64,000 nucleotides of DNA from assembly GCA_900537125.1 (NCBI GenBank), contig UNRJ01000004.1:425975-489974 (forward strand), written 5' to 3'. This document shows positions 44,977 through 55,084 of this stretch, one piece after another. The first letter of the stretch is position 1. Each line of letters starts with the position of its first letter. The notes beneath the pieces are model-generated. The model had not been told where the DNA came from. It made no database searches and saw only the letters and a list, made by a program, of their open reading frames with translations. The stretch comes from Rhodobacteraceae bacterium Alg238-R152 (GTDB taxonomy: Bacteria; Pseudomonadota; Alphaproteobacteria; Rhodobacterales; Rhodobacteraceae). The position numbers were made by a program, and so were the translations under genes.

Positions 44977-45956
44977 GCCCGTACCCTCCCAAGACCGCGC
45001 AGCCAGAGCGACACCAGCATCAACAGCCCAATCCCGAGCGCCACCATCAATGGCCAATGCGCCAAGTTCTCTTGCGCCCGCCAACTTAACGTCTCTTGCT
45101 CTCGTGGGTTCAGCGCATCGATCTCCGCATAGACCCTGTCTAAGGTATCCGCATCTGTCGCGAAATACGCATCCCCCCCCGTTCGTTTGGCCAGATCGGT
45201 CAACAAACCCATGTCCAACCGATCTTCTCCGCTGGCATCGGGGTCGCCCACGCCAATGGCAAACATGCGCACCCCTTTGTCATGCGCAATTTCGGCGGCA
45301 TTCACCGGGCTCATGCGGCTGGCGGTGTCATTGCCGTCTGACAACAAGATCAAGAGCCGCTCCTCAATCTCGCTGGCTTCAAACGTCTTGATGGCCAACC
45401 CCATTGAATCGCCCAGCGCCGTATGTGGACCTGCCATACCAACCTCGGTTTGCGCCAACAGCTCGCGCACCGTGTCCAGATCTTCCGTCAACGGCGCCTG
45501 CACATAAGCCCGCGTGCCAAACACAATCAGCGCAACGCGGTCGCCAGATCGATCTTGCAAAAACGCCTCAACAACGCCCTGCACTGCGGCCAACCGCTGC
45601 ACTGGCTTTCCGTCGTCGCCCGGAAAATCCACCGTGTCCATGCTGCCGGATATATCAATCGCCATGATCACATCCCGCGTCGCCTTGGTGATCTCCTGGG
45701 GCGGTCCTAAACGCACAGGTCCCGCCAAAGCCAGAACCATCAAAATCCACATGATGCCGCCACCAATCAAAGCCCTGCGCTTATGCGCGACAATCGCCGC
45801 GCCCTCCTGAACGGTTAATCCAGCAGCCTCGGCAATCTGATCAAAAAACGGCACCCGCAGCGCATCCTGGCGTTGGCGAAACGGTGGGACAAGCCAACGC
45901 CACACCAGCGGCAAAGGCAGAAGAAGAAGCACAAAGGGATGGCTGAACTCAAACAT
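44973..45956 (-). CDS. VWA domain membrane protein (BatA-like)
   Basis: The product is 327 aa. An N-terminal TM pair (FVLLLLPLPLVWRWLV and GGGIMWILMVLALAGPV), a VWA domain with complete MIDAS motifs (IMAIDISGSMD; HTALGDS; LILLSDGND) and a C-terminal TM (WPLMVALGIGLLMLVSLWL). Such proteins act with MoxR AAA+ ATPases in assembling or activating envelope complexes. It overlaps the DUF4381 gene by 8 bp. Confidence 0.9.
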   Translation of the reverse strand: MFEFSHPFVLLLLPLPLVWRWLVPPFRQRQDALRVPFFDQIAEAAGLTVQEGAAIVAHKRRALIGGGIMWILMVLALAGPVRLGPPQEITKATRDVIMAIDISGSMDTVDFPGDDGKPVQRLAAVQGVVEAFLQDRSGDRVALIVFGTRAYVQAPLTEDLDTVRELLAQTEVGMAGPHTALGDSMGLAIKTFEASEIEERLLILLSDGNDTASRMSPVNAAEIAHDKGVRMFAIGVGDPDASGEDRLDMGLLTDLAKRTGGDAYFATDADTLDRVYAEIDALNPREQETLSWRAQENLAHWPLMVALGIGLLMLVSLWLRGLGRVRA

Positions 45957-46434
45957 CCTCGCCCTCCGAGCCTTCGTGGTCCTTCACCCAGTTGCGCGCC
46001 GCCTTGGTCAAAGTGGGGTCGGCCCCTACTGGAGCTTTCCGGTACGCAGCATCGGCCAATGCGGTCCCAAAAAACTGGCCCGTACCCGTCTCTTCCAAAA
46101 ACGCCAACCACCTTTGTCCACTCAACGCCGCCACCCGCCGCCGCCCATACGCCACCAACGCTGTGCGTTTCAGGATGTCAGAGATCATCGCAGGATCATC
46201 CCTGGCCTCACTCAAAGCTTTCAACGCCGCGCGCCGGTAGGCGTTGGCCTGATATTTGCGCCAAGTTTTCCACGCAGCCCATGCCACACATAGGAAAAGG
46301 ATCACCGCCAAAACCGCCCACCCCGCTGTCTGCGGTACCATCGACACTGGCGTTGGGTCCGGCACCTCGGCCAATTGGTTCAGCAGCCCAACAAGGCTGT
46401 CGTTGTCCACAACTGCGGCGGCCTCGTCGCTCAT
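45949..46434 (-). CDS. DUF4381 domain protein
   Basis: The product is 161 aa. A short N-terminal part (LLNQLAEVPDPTPVSMVPQT), one TM (AGWAVLAVILFLCVAWAAW, about 37-56) and a helical cytoplasmic domain (LSGQRWLAFLEETGTGQFFG). DUF4381 proteins are standard members of MoxR/DUF58/VWA operons and have no known biochemical activity. ATGA overlap with DUF58. Confidence 0.88.
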   Translation of the reverse strand: MSDEAAAVVDNDSLVGLLNQLAEVPDPTPVSMVPQTAGWAVLAVILFLCVAWAAWKTWRKYQANAYRRAALKALSEARDDPAMISDILKRTALVAYGRRRVAALSGQRWLAFLEETGTGQFFGTALADAAYRKAPVGADPTLTKAARNWVKDHEGSEGEDV

Positions 46435-47414
46435 CGCAACCGCCCTCCAAGCAACCGCACCACCTGTGTCAGCGTGTCCTCAGATGTGGTCAACGGCAAT
46501 ACCGACAAACGCATCCGCTTTTGCCACTCGGTCACTTGTTCCAATCGCGACGCCGTCACCCGGGCCACACCATCTCGCAGTTCGCTGTCAGCAAAATCCA
46601 TCAAAGCCTGCTTGGACCCGTCAGAGCCGGTCACTTGTCCCGTCGTCGGAACGCTTTCGGCACTTGGATCCCCCACCAACCCCAAAACCACATCGTTGTG
46701 CTGCGCAATGGCTCCAAGCCTGCGCTCGGTCTCATCATCACAAGCGTCAAAATCACTGATCAAGATCACCAGATGATCCCGTGTCGCCAACCGTGCCACC
46801 GCCGCCAGCACATCATTAAACGGCATCGGAGAGACCTTCGCCGCATCCGCTTTCAGACGATGGTTGGCCGTTTCCAAACTGGTAAAAAACCGCGTCACCG
46901 CCGCCCGCCCCCGTCCGGGGCGCAACTCGTCTATGACACTGTCGCCAAACACAACTCCGCCGACCCGGTCACCCTGTTTCGCCACCCGATGCGCCACAAT
47001 CGCCGCACATTCCGCAGCTGTGACCGCCTTGGTATTATGCACGGTACCGTAAAACATCGACATGCGCTGATCGACCACAATCAACGTCGGGCGATCCCGC
47101 TCCTCTGTATAGACCCGCACATAAGGCGTCCCGACCCGCGCCGTGACCTTCCAGTCAATCGCGCGCACATCATCCCCCGGCAGGTAATCCCGAAGCTCTT
47201 CAAAATCCAAACCCCGCCCGCGAATGCGCGAGCGGTGCCGGCCTTGCAGCGCGGACCGCGCCGGTTGGTTTGGTAAAAATGAAATCGCCCGCGCCGCCGC
47301 TTCCAAAGACCGCAGCCCTTGCAAACTCACATGGATACGCGGATCAGCAACCGCATCGGTCATTGATCTGTCTGGCGCAACACCTGCGCGGGATAAGGCT
47401 GCCCGATTTCGCAT
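46431..47414 (-). CDS. DUF58 domain protein
   Basis: The product is 327 aa. It contains the DUF58 signature GRGLDFEELRDYLPGDDVRA..DWKVTAR and a degenerate VWA-like fold (LIVVDQRMSMFYG, LVILISDFDACDDE). It is the cytoplasmic partner found next to MoxR ATPases. The ATG at 47414 lies 12 bp after the moxR stop; no membrane segment is seen. Confidence 0.9.
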   Translation of the reverse strand: MRNRAALSRAGVAPDRSMTDAVADPRIHVSLQGLRSLEAAARAISFLPNQPARSALQGRHRSRIRGRGLDFEELRDYLPGDDVRAIDWKVTARVGTPYVRVYTEERDRPTLIVVDQRMSMFYGTVHNTKAVTAAECAAIVAHRVAKQGDRVGGVVFGDSVIDELRPGRGRAAVTRFFTSLETANHRLKADAAKVSPMPFNDVLAAVARLATRDHLVILISDFDACDDETERRLGAIAQHNDVVLGLVGDPSAESVPTTGQVTGSDGSKQALMDFADSELRDGVARVTASRLEQVTEWQKRMRLSVLPLTTSEDTLTQVVRLLGGRLR

Positions 47415-47426
47415 GGCTTCCTCCGC

Positions 47427-48425
47427 CTATGGCACCGCCACCAGCGTCAACAGCTCAGCCACCACATCATCTGCGGACACGCCGCTGCCCTGCGCTTCAT
47501 AGCTCAAGGCCAACCGATGGCGTAGCACATCCGGCGCAATCGCTTGAATGTCTTCAGGGTCCACATAGTCACGGCCTTTCATCCAAGCATGCGCCCGCGA
47601 ACAGCGATCCAGCGCCAATGACGCCCGTGGGCTGCCCCCTAGCTCAATCCACTTGGCCAGGTTCTCCCCAAATTCCGCAGGCGTGCGCGTGGCTTGCACA
47701 ATCGTGGCCATATAGACTTCCATAGCCTCAGCGCAGTGCAAACCTGCGATCTCGCGCCGCGCCTCAAACACCACATCTTGCGCAATCGGATTACGCGGCG
47801 CTTTCGCAACCTTTTCACCAGTCTGTTCGCGCAATTGCGCCTGCTCTTCACCACGCACCAACCGGATCACTTCAACCTCATCTTCCAACGGCGGATAAAG
47901 AATATTCACATGCATCAGAAACCGGTCCATCTGCGCCTCCGGCAGCGGATAAGTCCCCTCTTGCTCGACTGGGTTCTGTGTCGCCATCACCATAAACAGC
48001 GGCTCCATCTGGTGCGTGGTCCCTGCTACTGTCACCTGCCGCTCTTCCATTGCTTCCAGCAACGCCGCCTGCACCTTGGCAGGTGCCCGATTGATCTCAT
48101 CCGCCAGCACAACATTTGCAAAAATCGGCCCCGGCTGAAACCGAAACTGCGCCCCGTCTGCCGCGCCTTGCACATACATCTCCGTGCCTGTCACATCCGC
48201 AGGCAACAGGTCCGGCGTGAACTGAATACGCGAATAGTCACACTCCAAGTTCTTCGCCAAGGCTTTCACCGCGCGGGTTTTGGCCAGCCCCGGCAGGCCC
48301 TCCAAAAGCAAATTGCCATTGGCCAAAAGCCCAATCAGCAGGCGGTCAATCACATCCCGCTGCCCAATGATGCTTTCGCCCATACGGTCGCGCAGCGCAT
48401 TGATCTCGTCCAGTGCCGCCATCAT
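47427..48425 (-). CDS. MoxR family AAA+ ATPase
   Basis: The product is 332 aa. Walker A LLLEGLPGLAKT, Walker B NVVLADEINRAPAKVQAALLE, sensor 1 VMATQNPVEQEGTYPLPEAQ and the C-terminal lid place it in the MoxR (MRP/RavA-related) group. These ATPases act as chaperones for assembly or metal/cofactor loading of partner enzymes together with VWA proteins. ATG 48425 is fixed by the ATGA overlap with the HAD gene. Confidence 0.94.
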   Translation of the reverse strand: MMAALDEINALRDRMGESIIGQRDVIDRLLIGLLANGNLLLEGLPGLAKTRAVKALAKNLECDYSRIQFTPDLLPADVTGTEMYVQGAADGAQFRFQPGPIFANVVLADEINRAPAKVQAALLEAMEERQVTVAGTTHQMEPLFMVMATQNPVEQEGTYPLPEAQMDRFLMHVNILYPPLEDEVEVIRLVRGEEQAQLREQTGEKVAKAPRNPIAQDVVFEARREIAGLHCAEAMEVYMATIVQATRTPAEFGENLAKWIELGGSPRASLALDRCSRAHAWMKGRDYVDPEDIQAIAPDVLRHRLALSYEAQGSGVSADDVVAELLTLVAVP

Positions 48426-49414
48426 TCCGCCTCGCCGGTGAAAATCCGGGTCCACGCGTTTTTCATATCCACCAGCACCCAGCCGCGCTCTTGGGCCTCA
48501 TCCAACCCGCGATTGAGCACCCCGATGTGCCCTTCCCGGTCATAGGCCCATTCGCGCTCTGCATCTGTGTGGTGAATATACACCCCCAGCCGCGCACCTT
48601 CACCTGCGGTGGTGTACTCCAACATCTCAAAATCGCCGTCCGAGTTGCCCACGGCCATGATTGGCCGTTTGCCTATATGGTGGTTGATCGCAACCGGCTT
48701 GCCACCTTTGTCATCGTTGAAAAATAGGGCATCGGTTTTGATAATCGTAGGCACGCCATCAACCACCTCATAGGTCGAGGTCAGCGACGAGCCAATCGTC
48801 TGCTCCGGCGGGATGCCATAAACGTCCTCGGCAAAGACCCGCATAAAATCAATGCCCCCACCGGACACAATATAGGTCTTGAACTCTTCGTCCCGAAGGT
48901 AACGCAGCAGCTCCACCATCGGCTGATAGGTCATCTCGTCATAGCCCAGCCCCGTGGTTGGGTGCTTTGCCTCTGAGACCCACGCCGCCACATCAGCAGA
49001 AAAGTCATCTAGGCTTTGATTGGCATGGGACAGCGCCAAAATCTCAATCAGCCCGTCTTTGCCACCGGCTAGCACGCCATCCATGTCACCCGCCGCAGCA
49101 GCTTTCAAAACATCACTGCTCAGCTTGGAAGGGTCTTCGCCCCCAATCTTGGCCACACGATCCAGCGCAAAGAACAGTTGGAAATACATCGGTTGCTCCG
49201 CCCAAAGCGTGCCGTCATTGTCAAACACTGCAATCCGATCCGCAGGCGTGACATAGTCCGCCCCACCAGCATCTGAAACGGCTTCTACAAAATCGATGAT
49301 CCGGTTTTTTGACGCCCCCTGCCAGGACGGCAGCGGATCTGCAAACCCAACACCACCAACACCGATCAAAGCCAGAGACAAACAGGTTGTCTTAAAAGAA
49401 CTCAACAAAGTCAT
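48422..49414 (-). CDS. Secreted HAD-superfamily phosphatase
   Basis: The product is 330 aa with a signal peptide (CLSLALIGVGGVGFA, then DPLPSW). HAD motifs: I, AVFDNDGTLWAEQP; II, YIVSGGGIDFM; III, a Lys in KGGKPVAINHHIGKRP; IV, AVGNSDGDFEMLEY, close to phosphoserine-phosphatase-type HADs. It should act on a phosphomonoester in the periplasm; substrate unknown. It starts the operon that runs through MoxR to the octaheme cytochrome. ATG 49414 is preferred over an in-frame TTG at 49426. Confidence 0.87.
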   Translation of the reverse strand: MTLLSSFKTTCLSLALIGVGGVGFADPLPSWQGASKNRIIDFVEAVSDAGGADYVTPADRIAVFDNDGTLWAEQPMYFQLFFALDRVAKIGGEDPSKLSSDVLKAAAAGDMDGVLAGGKDGLIEILALSHANQSLDDFSADVAAWVSEAKHPTTGLGYDEMTYQPMVELLRYLRDEEFKTYIVSGGGIDFMRVFAEDVYGIPPEQTIGSSLTSTYEVVDGVPTIIKTDALFFNDDKGGKPVAINHHIGKRPIMAVGNSDGDFEMLEYTTAGEGARLGVYIHHTDAEREWAYDREGHIGVLNRGLDEAQERGWVLVDMKNAWTRIFTGEAE

Positions 49415-49452
49415 GGGACCATCCAAATTGCGCCGGGGCCACGCCCCAAATC

Positions 49453-49488
49453 AAAAATAACCCTCCCGACCACTTTGGGCCGGGAGGG
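49453..49488 (-). terminator. Terminator after the sulfatase gene
   Basis: An 8-bp stem (ccctcccg / cgggaggg) is followed on the minus strand by TTATTTTTGA. It separates the sulfatase from the HAD-MoxR operon, so the sulfatase is transcribed mainly on its own. Confidence 0.8.
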
Positions 49489-49506
49489 GCGTTTTATGTC
49501 AGGATC

Positions 49507-51081
49507 TTACTTGGAGCCGATCTGGCTAAAAATCTTGTCCTTAGCGTCCCCAATGGTGAAGCTGCCAGGTTTTTGACGTGGCGGGAACTCTTCAAAGGTT
49601 GCCAGGAAGTCAGACACATAAGCCGACGCCGGCAACAGCAGATACACGCGATCCAGATACCAATCCCAATAGGTGTTGGAGGTGATGTTCGACCGCTCAA
49701 ACGGATCCCGACGCAGATTGAACAACAGCGGGATACGCAGCTCTGTCCATGGTTCTGCCCATGCCCGTAGGGTTTGTGGATAACGATGCTCAAGGAAGAT
49801 CACTTTCCAATCGTCATAGCGCAGCGCAGTCAGGTCACCATCATCAGAGAAGTAGAAAATTTCATGACGCGGTGCCTCATCGGACTCCCCTGTCAGATAT
49901 GGCAGGAAATTGTAGCCATCCAGGTGCACTTTGTACTCACGCCCAATGGCTTGAACACCACCTGCCTTGAGTTGCTCCTTGATGTCCGGTTTGCCAGCCA
50001 CCGCAAGGTACGTTGGCAGCCAATCCATGTGGTGCATGATGTCATTGCTGACAGAGCCTGCTTCGATCTTACCTGGCCAACGCACCATGGATGGCACACG
50101 CCATCCACCTTCCCAGTTGGTGTTCTTTTCACCCCGGAACGGTGTCATCGCCGCATCCGGCCAGCTGTTCATGTGTGGACCGTTGTCGGTGGAGTAATGC
50201 ACAATAGTGTTGTCGGCGATGCCAAGCTCGTCGAGCACATCCAGCAGCTGACCAACATGCATGTCATGTTCGATCATACCAGCGGTGTATTCATCCACGT
50301 GTTTGCCAGCAATTTCATCTGCCTTGGCGCGCATCTCGTCTTTGACATGCGTGCGGAAGTGCATCCGCGTACCGCTCCACCACACGTAAAACGGCTGACC
50401 TTGGTCATTCGCACGTTTGATAAAATCAATCGTCGCAGCAACGGTTTCTTCGTCAACCGTTTCCATCCGCTTTTTGGTCAGCGGGCCGGTGTCTTCAATT
50501 GTGCCGTCAGCCGACGATTTGATCACACCACGTGGCCCAAACCGCTCGCGGAACTCAGGATTCTGAGGATAATCCTCATTCTCCGGCTCTTCTTCCGCGT
50601 TCAAGTGATACAGGTTGCCAAAGAACTCATCAAACCCGTGGTTGGTTGGCAGCATCTCATCGAGATCACCCAAGTGGTTTTTGCCAAACTGCCCCGTCAC
50701 ATAGCCTTCTGCTTTGAGTAGGCCAGCGATGGTTGGGTCTTCGACTTGCATGCCTTCTTTGGCACCGGGCATCCCCACTTTGGACAGACCTGTGCGGAAC
50801 ACAGACTGGCCCATGATGTAAGACGATCGGCCCGCGGTACAGGATTGCTCACCATAATAGTCGGTGAAAATCATGCCCTCTTCGGCCACACGGTCGATGT
50901 TTGGTGTTTGATACCCCATCAAACCCATGGTGTAGGCGGAGATGTTGGATTGTCCGACATCATCCCCCCAAATCACAAGAATATTGGGTTTATCCTGCGC
51001 CGCCACAGCGGTCGCAACTGTCGCCAGCACAACGGACACCGCTGATATCTGACGGACAGCTCTCATTGGGTTCAGACCCAT
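49507..51081 (-). CDS. Secreted sulfatase (arylsulfatase family) with C-T-A-G-R motif
   Basis: The product is 524 aa with a signal peptide (ISAVSVVLATVATAVAAQ). Metal-binding NILVIWGDDVGQSNIS, formylglycine site EQSCTAGRSSYIMGQ (Cys81), FGKNHLGD and HYSTDNGPHMNSW identify a type I sulfatase. The motif is C-x-A-x-R rather than C-x-P-x-R, a form matured by radical-SAM anaerobic-type enzymes rather than preferred by aerobic FGE; no maturase is in the window. ATG 51081 has AGGGAG about 8 nt upstream. Substrate unknown; release of sulfate from marine organosulfates is likely. Confidence 0.9.
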   Translation of the reverse strand: MGLNPMRAVRQISAVSVVLATVATAVAAQDKPNILVIWGDDVGQSNISAYTMGLMGYQTPNIDRVAEEGMIFTDYYGEQSCTAGRSSYIMGQSVFRTGLSKVGMPGAKEGMQVEDPTIAGLLKAEGYVTGQFGKNHLGDLDEMLPTNHGFDEFFGNLYHLNAEEEPENEDYPQNPEFRERFGPRGVIKSSADGTIEDTGPLTKKRMETVDEETVAATIDFIKRANDQGQPFYVWWSGTRMHFRTHVKDEMRAKADEIAGKHVDEYTAGMIEHDMHVGQLLDVLDELGIADNTIVHYSTDNGPHMNSWPDAAMTPFRGEKNTNWEGGWRVPSMVRWPGKIEAGSVSNDIMHHMDWLPTYLAVAGKPDIKEQLKAGGVQAIGREYKVHLDGYNFLPYLTGESDEAPRHEIFYFSDDGDLTALRYDDWKVIFLEHRYPQTLRAWAEPWTELRIPLLFNLRRDPFERSNITSNTYWDWYLDRVYLLLPASAYVSDFLATFEEFPPRQKPGSFTIGDAKDKIFSQIGSK

Positions 51082-51207
51082 AACAAAACTCCCTAAAAAA
51101 TATACACCTGAAAACAATCTTAGCTAATAATTGGCGAGCCATAGCCCTCAGGCACCACGCGCAAAAATGTGCGCAACCGGTGAGGGTGTGTCAATTGAAT
51201 TCATTTA

Positions 51208-51224
51208 TGAAATTGCAGATTTCA
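51208..51224. promoter_or_regulatory. Palindrome upstream of the sulfatase gene
   Basis: TGAAAT-N5-ATTTCA is a perfect 6-bp inverted repeat 127 bp upstream of the sulfatase start in an AT-rich intergenic region. GAAAT recurs at 51250-51254 (gtgaaatcat). A regulator site is plausible but unproven. Confidence 0.35.
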
Positions 51225-51287
51225 CAATATGGAACGCAACCATTGCGAAAGTGAAATCATGCCGTCAAGCGTCACGCTTTGACGACG

Positions 51288-52067
51288 TCAGAGGTTCACA
51301 AACCTCTCGGTCAGATCCTGCGCCTCCGCTTCCAGTCCGTAAGGCGCATTGATGATGAACATGCCTGACCCTATCATACGATGGCCTTCTCGTGCAGGGG
51401 GAAACTCCACCTCATGCCGCAAGACCTTGGGAAACTCTTTTGCCTCAAGAACATCCAACATCGGCTTATGAGCGCCATCGCGCAAAATCGGATACCAAAG
51501 CGCAATCACACCCACATTCCACTTGCGGTGCACGTTTGCGATCCATCCTGGCAGAGTTTTATAGTCACTTTTGATCTCATAACTTGGATCAATCAACAGC
51601 ACCCCACGCCGAGGTGTTGGGGGACAAATTCCCATGACAGTTTCAAACCCGTCTTTCTGATGCACTTTCGCACCACTGCCCCGCATCGCTTTGCGCAAGG
51701 CAGCCGCTTCCTGTGGGTGAAGTTCACAAAGCTGCATGCTGTCCTCACCCCGCAAAAGCGCCTGCGCAATTGCCGGCGATCCCGGATAAGCCTTCTCGCC
51801 ATGCTTCTCCCGCACAGCAACCAAAGCACGCATGTACGGATGGGTGTCGTCAAACCAGTCTTCGACTCTGCCAATACCTGCATCAGCCTCACCGGTTTTT
51901 AACGCTGCAGCATCGTCGAGCTGATACACTCCCCGTGCCGCATGGGATTCCAGATAACTCATTGGCTTGGGCTTTTGCCCCAAATAGTCCAGCATCACCG
52001 CCAAAAGCGCGTGTTTCTGAACATCGGCCAAATTGCCCGCGTGATAAATGTGTTGGTAGCTCAGCAT
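51288..52067 (-). CDS. rlmJ: 23S rRNA (adenine(2030)-N6)-methyltransferase
   Basis: The product is 259 aa, a class I SAM methyltransferase. RlmJ hallmarks are the N-terminus SYQHIYHAGNLADVQKHALL, ESHAARGVYQL, and the catalytic LLIDPSYEIKSDY (a DPPY-type motif). It methylates A2030 in 23S rRNA. Monocistronic by position. Confidence 0.93.
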   Translation of the reverse strand: MLSYQHIYHAGNLADVQKHALLAVMLDYLGQKPKPMSYLESHAARGVYQLDDAAALKTGEADAGIGRVEDWFDDTHPYMRALVAVREKHGEKAYPGSPAIAQALLRGEDSMQLCELHPQEAAALRKAMRGSGAKVHQKDGFETVMGICPPTPRRGVLLIDPSYEIKSDYKTLPGWIANVHRKWNVGVIALWYPILRDGAHKPMLDVLEAKEFPKVLRHEVEFPPAREGHRMIGSGMFIINAPYGLEAEAQDLTERFVNL

Positions 52068-52271
52068 AGGCTTTCAATAACCTGCCTGCGCGCCAAAGCC
52101 CAGACGGCAGTTTCCGGCCGACAAAATCAACCAAAATTGCAACTTTCTGCCCAAGTCTAAGCGGCTTTTTGCGCCCCTCTTCAATGCCTTGGCACCCGCT
52201 GCCACATGCGTCTCGAGACAGGCAAGTCTCACAACAACAAAAATACCACTCACGCATGAGAGGAACGACCC

Positions 52272-52910
52272 ATGAACTATCGCACACCCATCTGCGCCGC
52301 AGCGCTTTGTGCCCCTATTGCCTTTGCCACCGGCGCCTCCGCCCAAGGCTGGAACTGGTCTTACGGGGCGGACATGACCTCTGATTACATCGATTCCGGT
52401 GTGTCACAATCTGACGGCTTTGCCATCCAGCCCTGGGTCGAGGTTGAAAACAACGGGTTCTACTTCGGTGCCTGGGGTTCCAACGTTGATCTCGGTACCG
52501 CCGACAAATGGGAGTACAACCTCTACACCGGCTACCGGGCCAATGTGGGTAGCAACTTTGCCTATGATCTGGGTCTTGTGCGCAAAGCCTATGACAATAC
52601 CGGATACAGCAACAGCGAAGCCGCCGTCGGCCTGACCTACACCTTCGACAATGCCATGTATGTCAAAGGCTACGGGGCTTACGATTGGACCAACAAAAAC
52701 TACAATCGCTATGCGCAAGTTGGCTATGACATTGGCGACCGCTGGCGGACCTCCGCGCGCTACGGTGTCGATGATGGGGCCACAAGCGACTATTACTGGG
52801 ATGTCGGCGCCGAATACGCCTTCTCCGACACCATCTCTTTTGACATGCGATATCATGGGCGTGACGGCGACGACGAAGGTGTTGTTGGCATGCTCAAATT
52901 TGCGTTTTAA
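52272..52910 (+). CDS. TorF family putative outer-membrane porin
   Basis: The product is 212 aa with a signal peptide (ending GASA-QGWNWSYG) and amphipathic beta-strands throughout. MTSDYIDSGVSQSDGFAIQP is the opening of the TorF/Gcw_chp family, and the chain ends in Phe (GVVGMLKFAF) as outer-membrane barrels do. Solute specificity unknown. AGAGGA lies before the ATG; a hairpin follows. Confidence 0.88.
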   Translation: MNYRTPICAAALCAPIAFATGASAQGWNWSYGADMTSDYIDSGVSQSDGFAIQPWVEVENNGFYFGAWGSNVDLGTADKWEYNLYTGYRANVGSNFAYDLGLVRKAYDNTGYSNSEAAVGLTYTFDNAMYVKGYGAYDWTNKNYNRYAQVGYDIGDRWRTSARYGVDDGATSDYYWDVGAEYAFSDTISFDMRYHGRDGDDEGVVGMLKFAF

Positions 52911-52926
52911 ACACACAATTCACTGC

Positions 52927-52949
52927 GGGTGGCCAGGCATTGGCCACCC
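52927..52949 (+). terminator. Hairpin after the porin gene
   Basis: A 9-bp perfect stem (gggtggcca / tggccaccc) with a 5-nt loop but only a short T-run; likely terminator. Confidence 0.6.
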
Positions 52950-53001
52950 TTCGCAGCGGAATGTCGCCTTTGATTTATCACGGGTCTTTAACAACGGCTG
53001 A

Positions 53002-54114
<1,113 letters not shown>

Positions 54115-54190
54115 CCCGGCCTTTCAGCGCCGGTTTGGCGTCAGCCTTTCGGCGGTGTAGCATAACACCACCCTTTGATCCGGAGGCACC

Positions 54191-55084
54191 TTGGCCAAAG
54201 ATCGCACCCAGAGCGAGGACTTCTCCGCACCGCTTCGGCGGCTGCTTTTGGGTGTGCTCATTCTGATTTTGCTTGCAGTCTTCTTGGTTTGGCGCATCGA
54301 CAGCCCGCGCGTGGAACGGTTCCGCGCGCAGATCACCGATGCGGTGGTACCCAACTTTGACTGGGCCATGGCTCCCGTCACTGGCGCGGTGAACATGCTG
54401 CGCAACTTTCAAAGCTACACCCGCATTGTAGAACAAAACCGCGAATTGCGCCGCGAATTGCAGCAAATGAAAGCCTGGAAAGAGGCCGCTATTCAGCTGC
54501 GCCAGGAAAATGCCCGTCTTCTGGATCTCAACAACGTGCGCCTGGACCCACAACTGACCTATGTGACGGGTGTGGTATTGGCCGACAGCGGCTCGCCTTT
54601 CCGTCAATCTGTGCTACTCAACATCGGCGCCCGCGACGGCATTGTCGATGGCTGGGCCGCCATGGACGGCATCGGCCTTGTGGGCCGCATTTCCGGCGTT
54701 GGTCAGTCCAGCGCCCGCGTCATGTTACTGACCGACAGTTCCAGCCGCATCCCGGCACGTATCCAGCCCTCCGGCCAAACCGCACTGATTGTGGGGGACA
54801 ACAGCGTGGCACCACATGTCGACTTTTTGGAAACACCCGACCTTGTGCGCCCCGGCGACCGGGTTGTGACCTCTGGCGACGGTGGTGTCTTTCCCGGTGG
54901 GCTCTTGATTGGTCAGGTTGCCACCGATCCTTCTGGCCGACTGCGCGTCCGCCTGGCAGCTGACTACGAACGTCTGGAATTCTTGCGCGTCCTGCGCCAC
55001 CACGGACAAGAGCGGCTCGACAGCCCCGGCACGGTCATCGCCCCCGACACCCCGGAAGCCTTCTCGGAGACGTCCGATGGCTGA
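54191..55084 (+). CDS. mreC: Rod shape-determining protein MreC
   Basis: The product is 297 aa. One TM (LLLGVLILILLAVFLVWRI) is followed by a coiled coil (about 75-110, NRELRRELQQMKAWKEAA) and a double beta-barrel periplasmic domain (NIGARDGIVDGWAAMDGIGLVG, LVRPGDRVVTSGDGGVFPGG). It starts at TTG 54191 with GGAGG 5 nt upstream. It scaffolds PBP2-RodA. Confidence 0.92.
   Translation: MAKDRTQSEDFSAPLRRLLLGVLILILLAVFLVWRIDSPRVERFRAQITDAVVPNFDWAMAPVTGAVNMLRNFQSYTRIVEQNRELRRELQQMKAWKEAAIQLRQENARLLDLNNVRLDPQLTYVTGVVLADSGSPFRQSVLLNIGARDGIVDGWAAMDGIGLVGRISGVGQSSARVMLLTDSSSRIPARIQPSGQTALIVGDNSVAPHVDFLETPDLVRPGDRVVTSGDGGVFPGGLLIGQVATDPSGRLRVRLAADYERLEFLRVLRHHGQERLDSPGTVIAPDTPEAFSETSDG

Noticed and set aside
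45873..47276. Plus-strand frame of 467 codons opposite BatA-like/DUF4381/DUF58 genes
   Set aside because: Spans several overlapping real genes; Pro/Arg/His-rich composition is a shadow.
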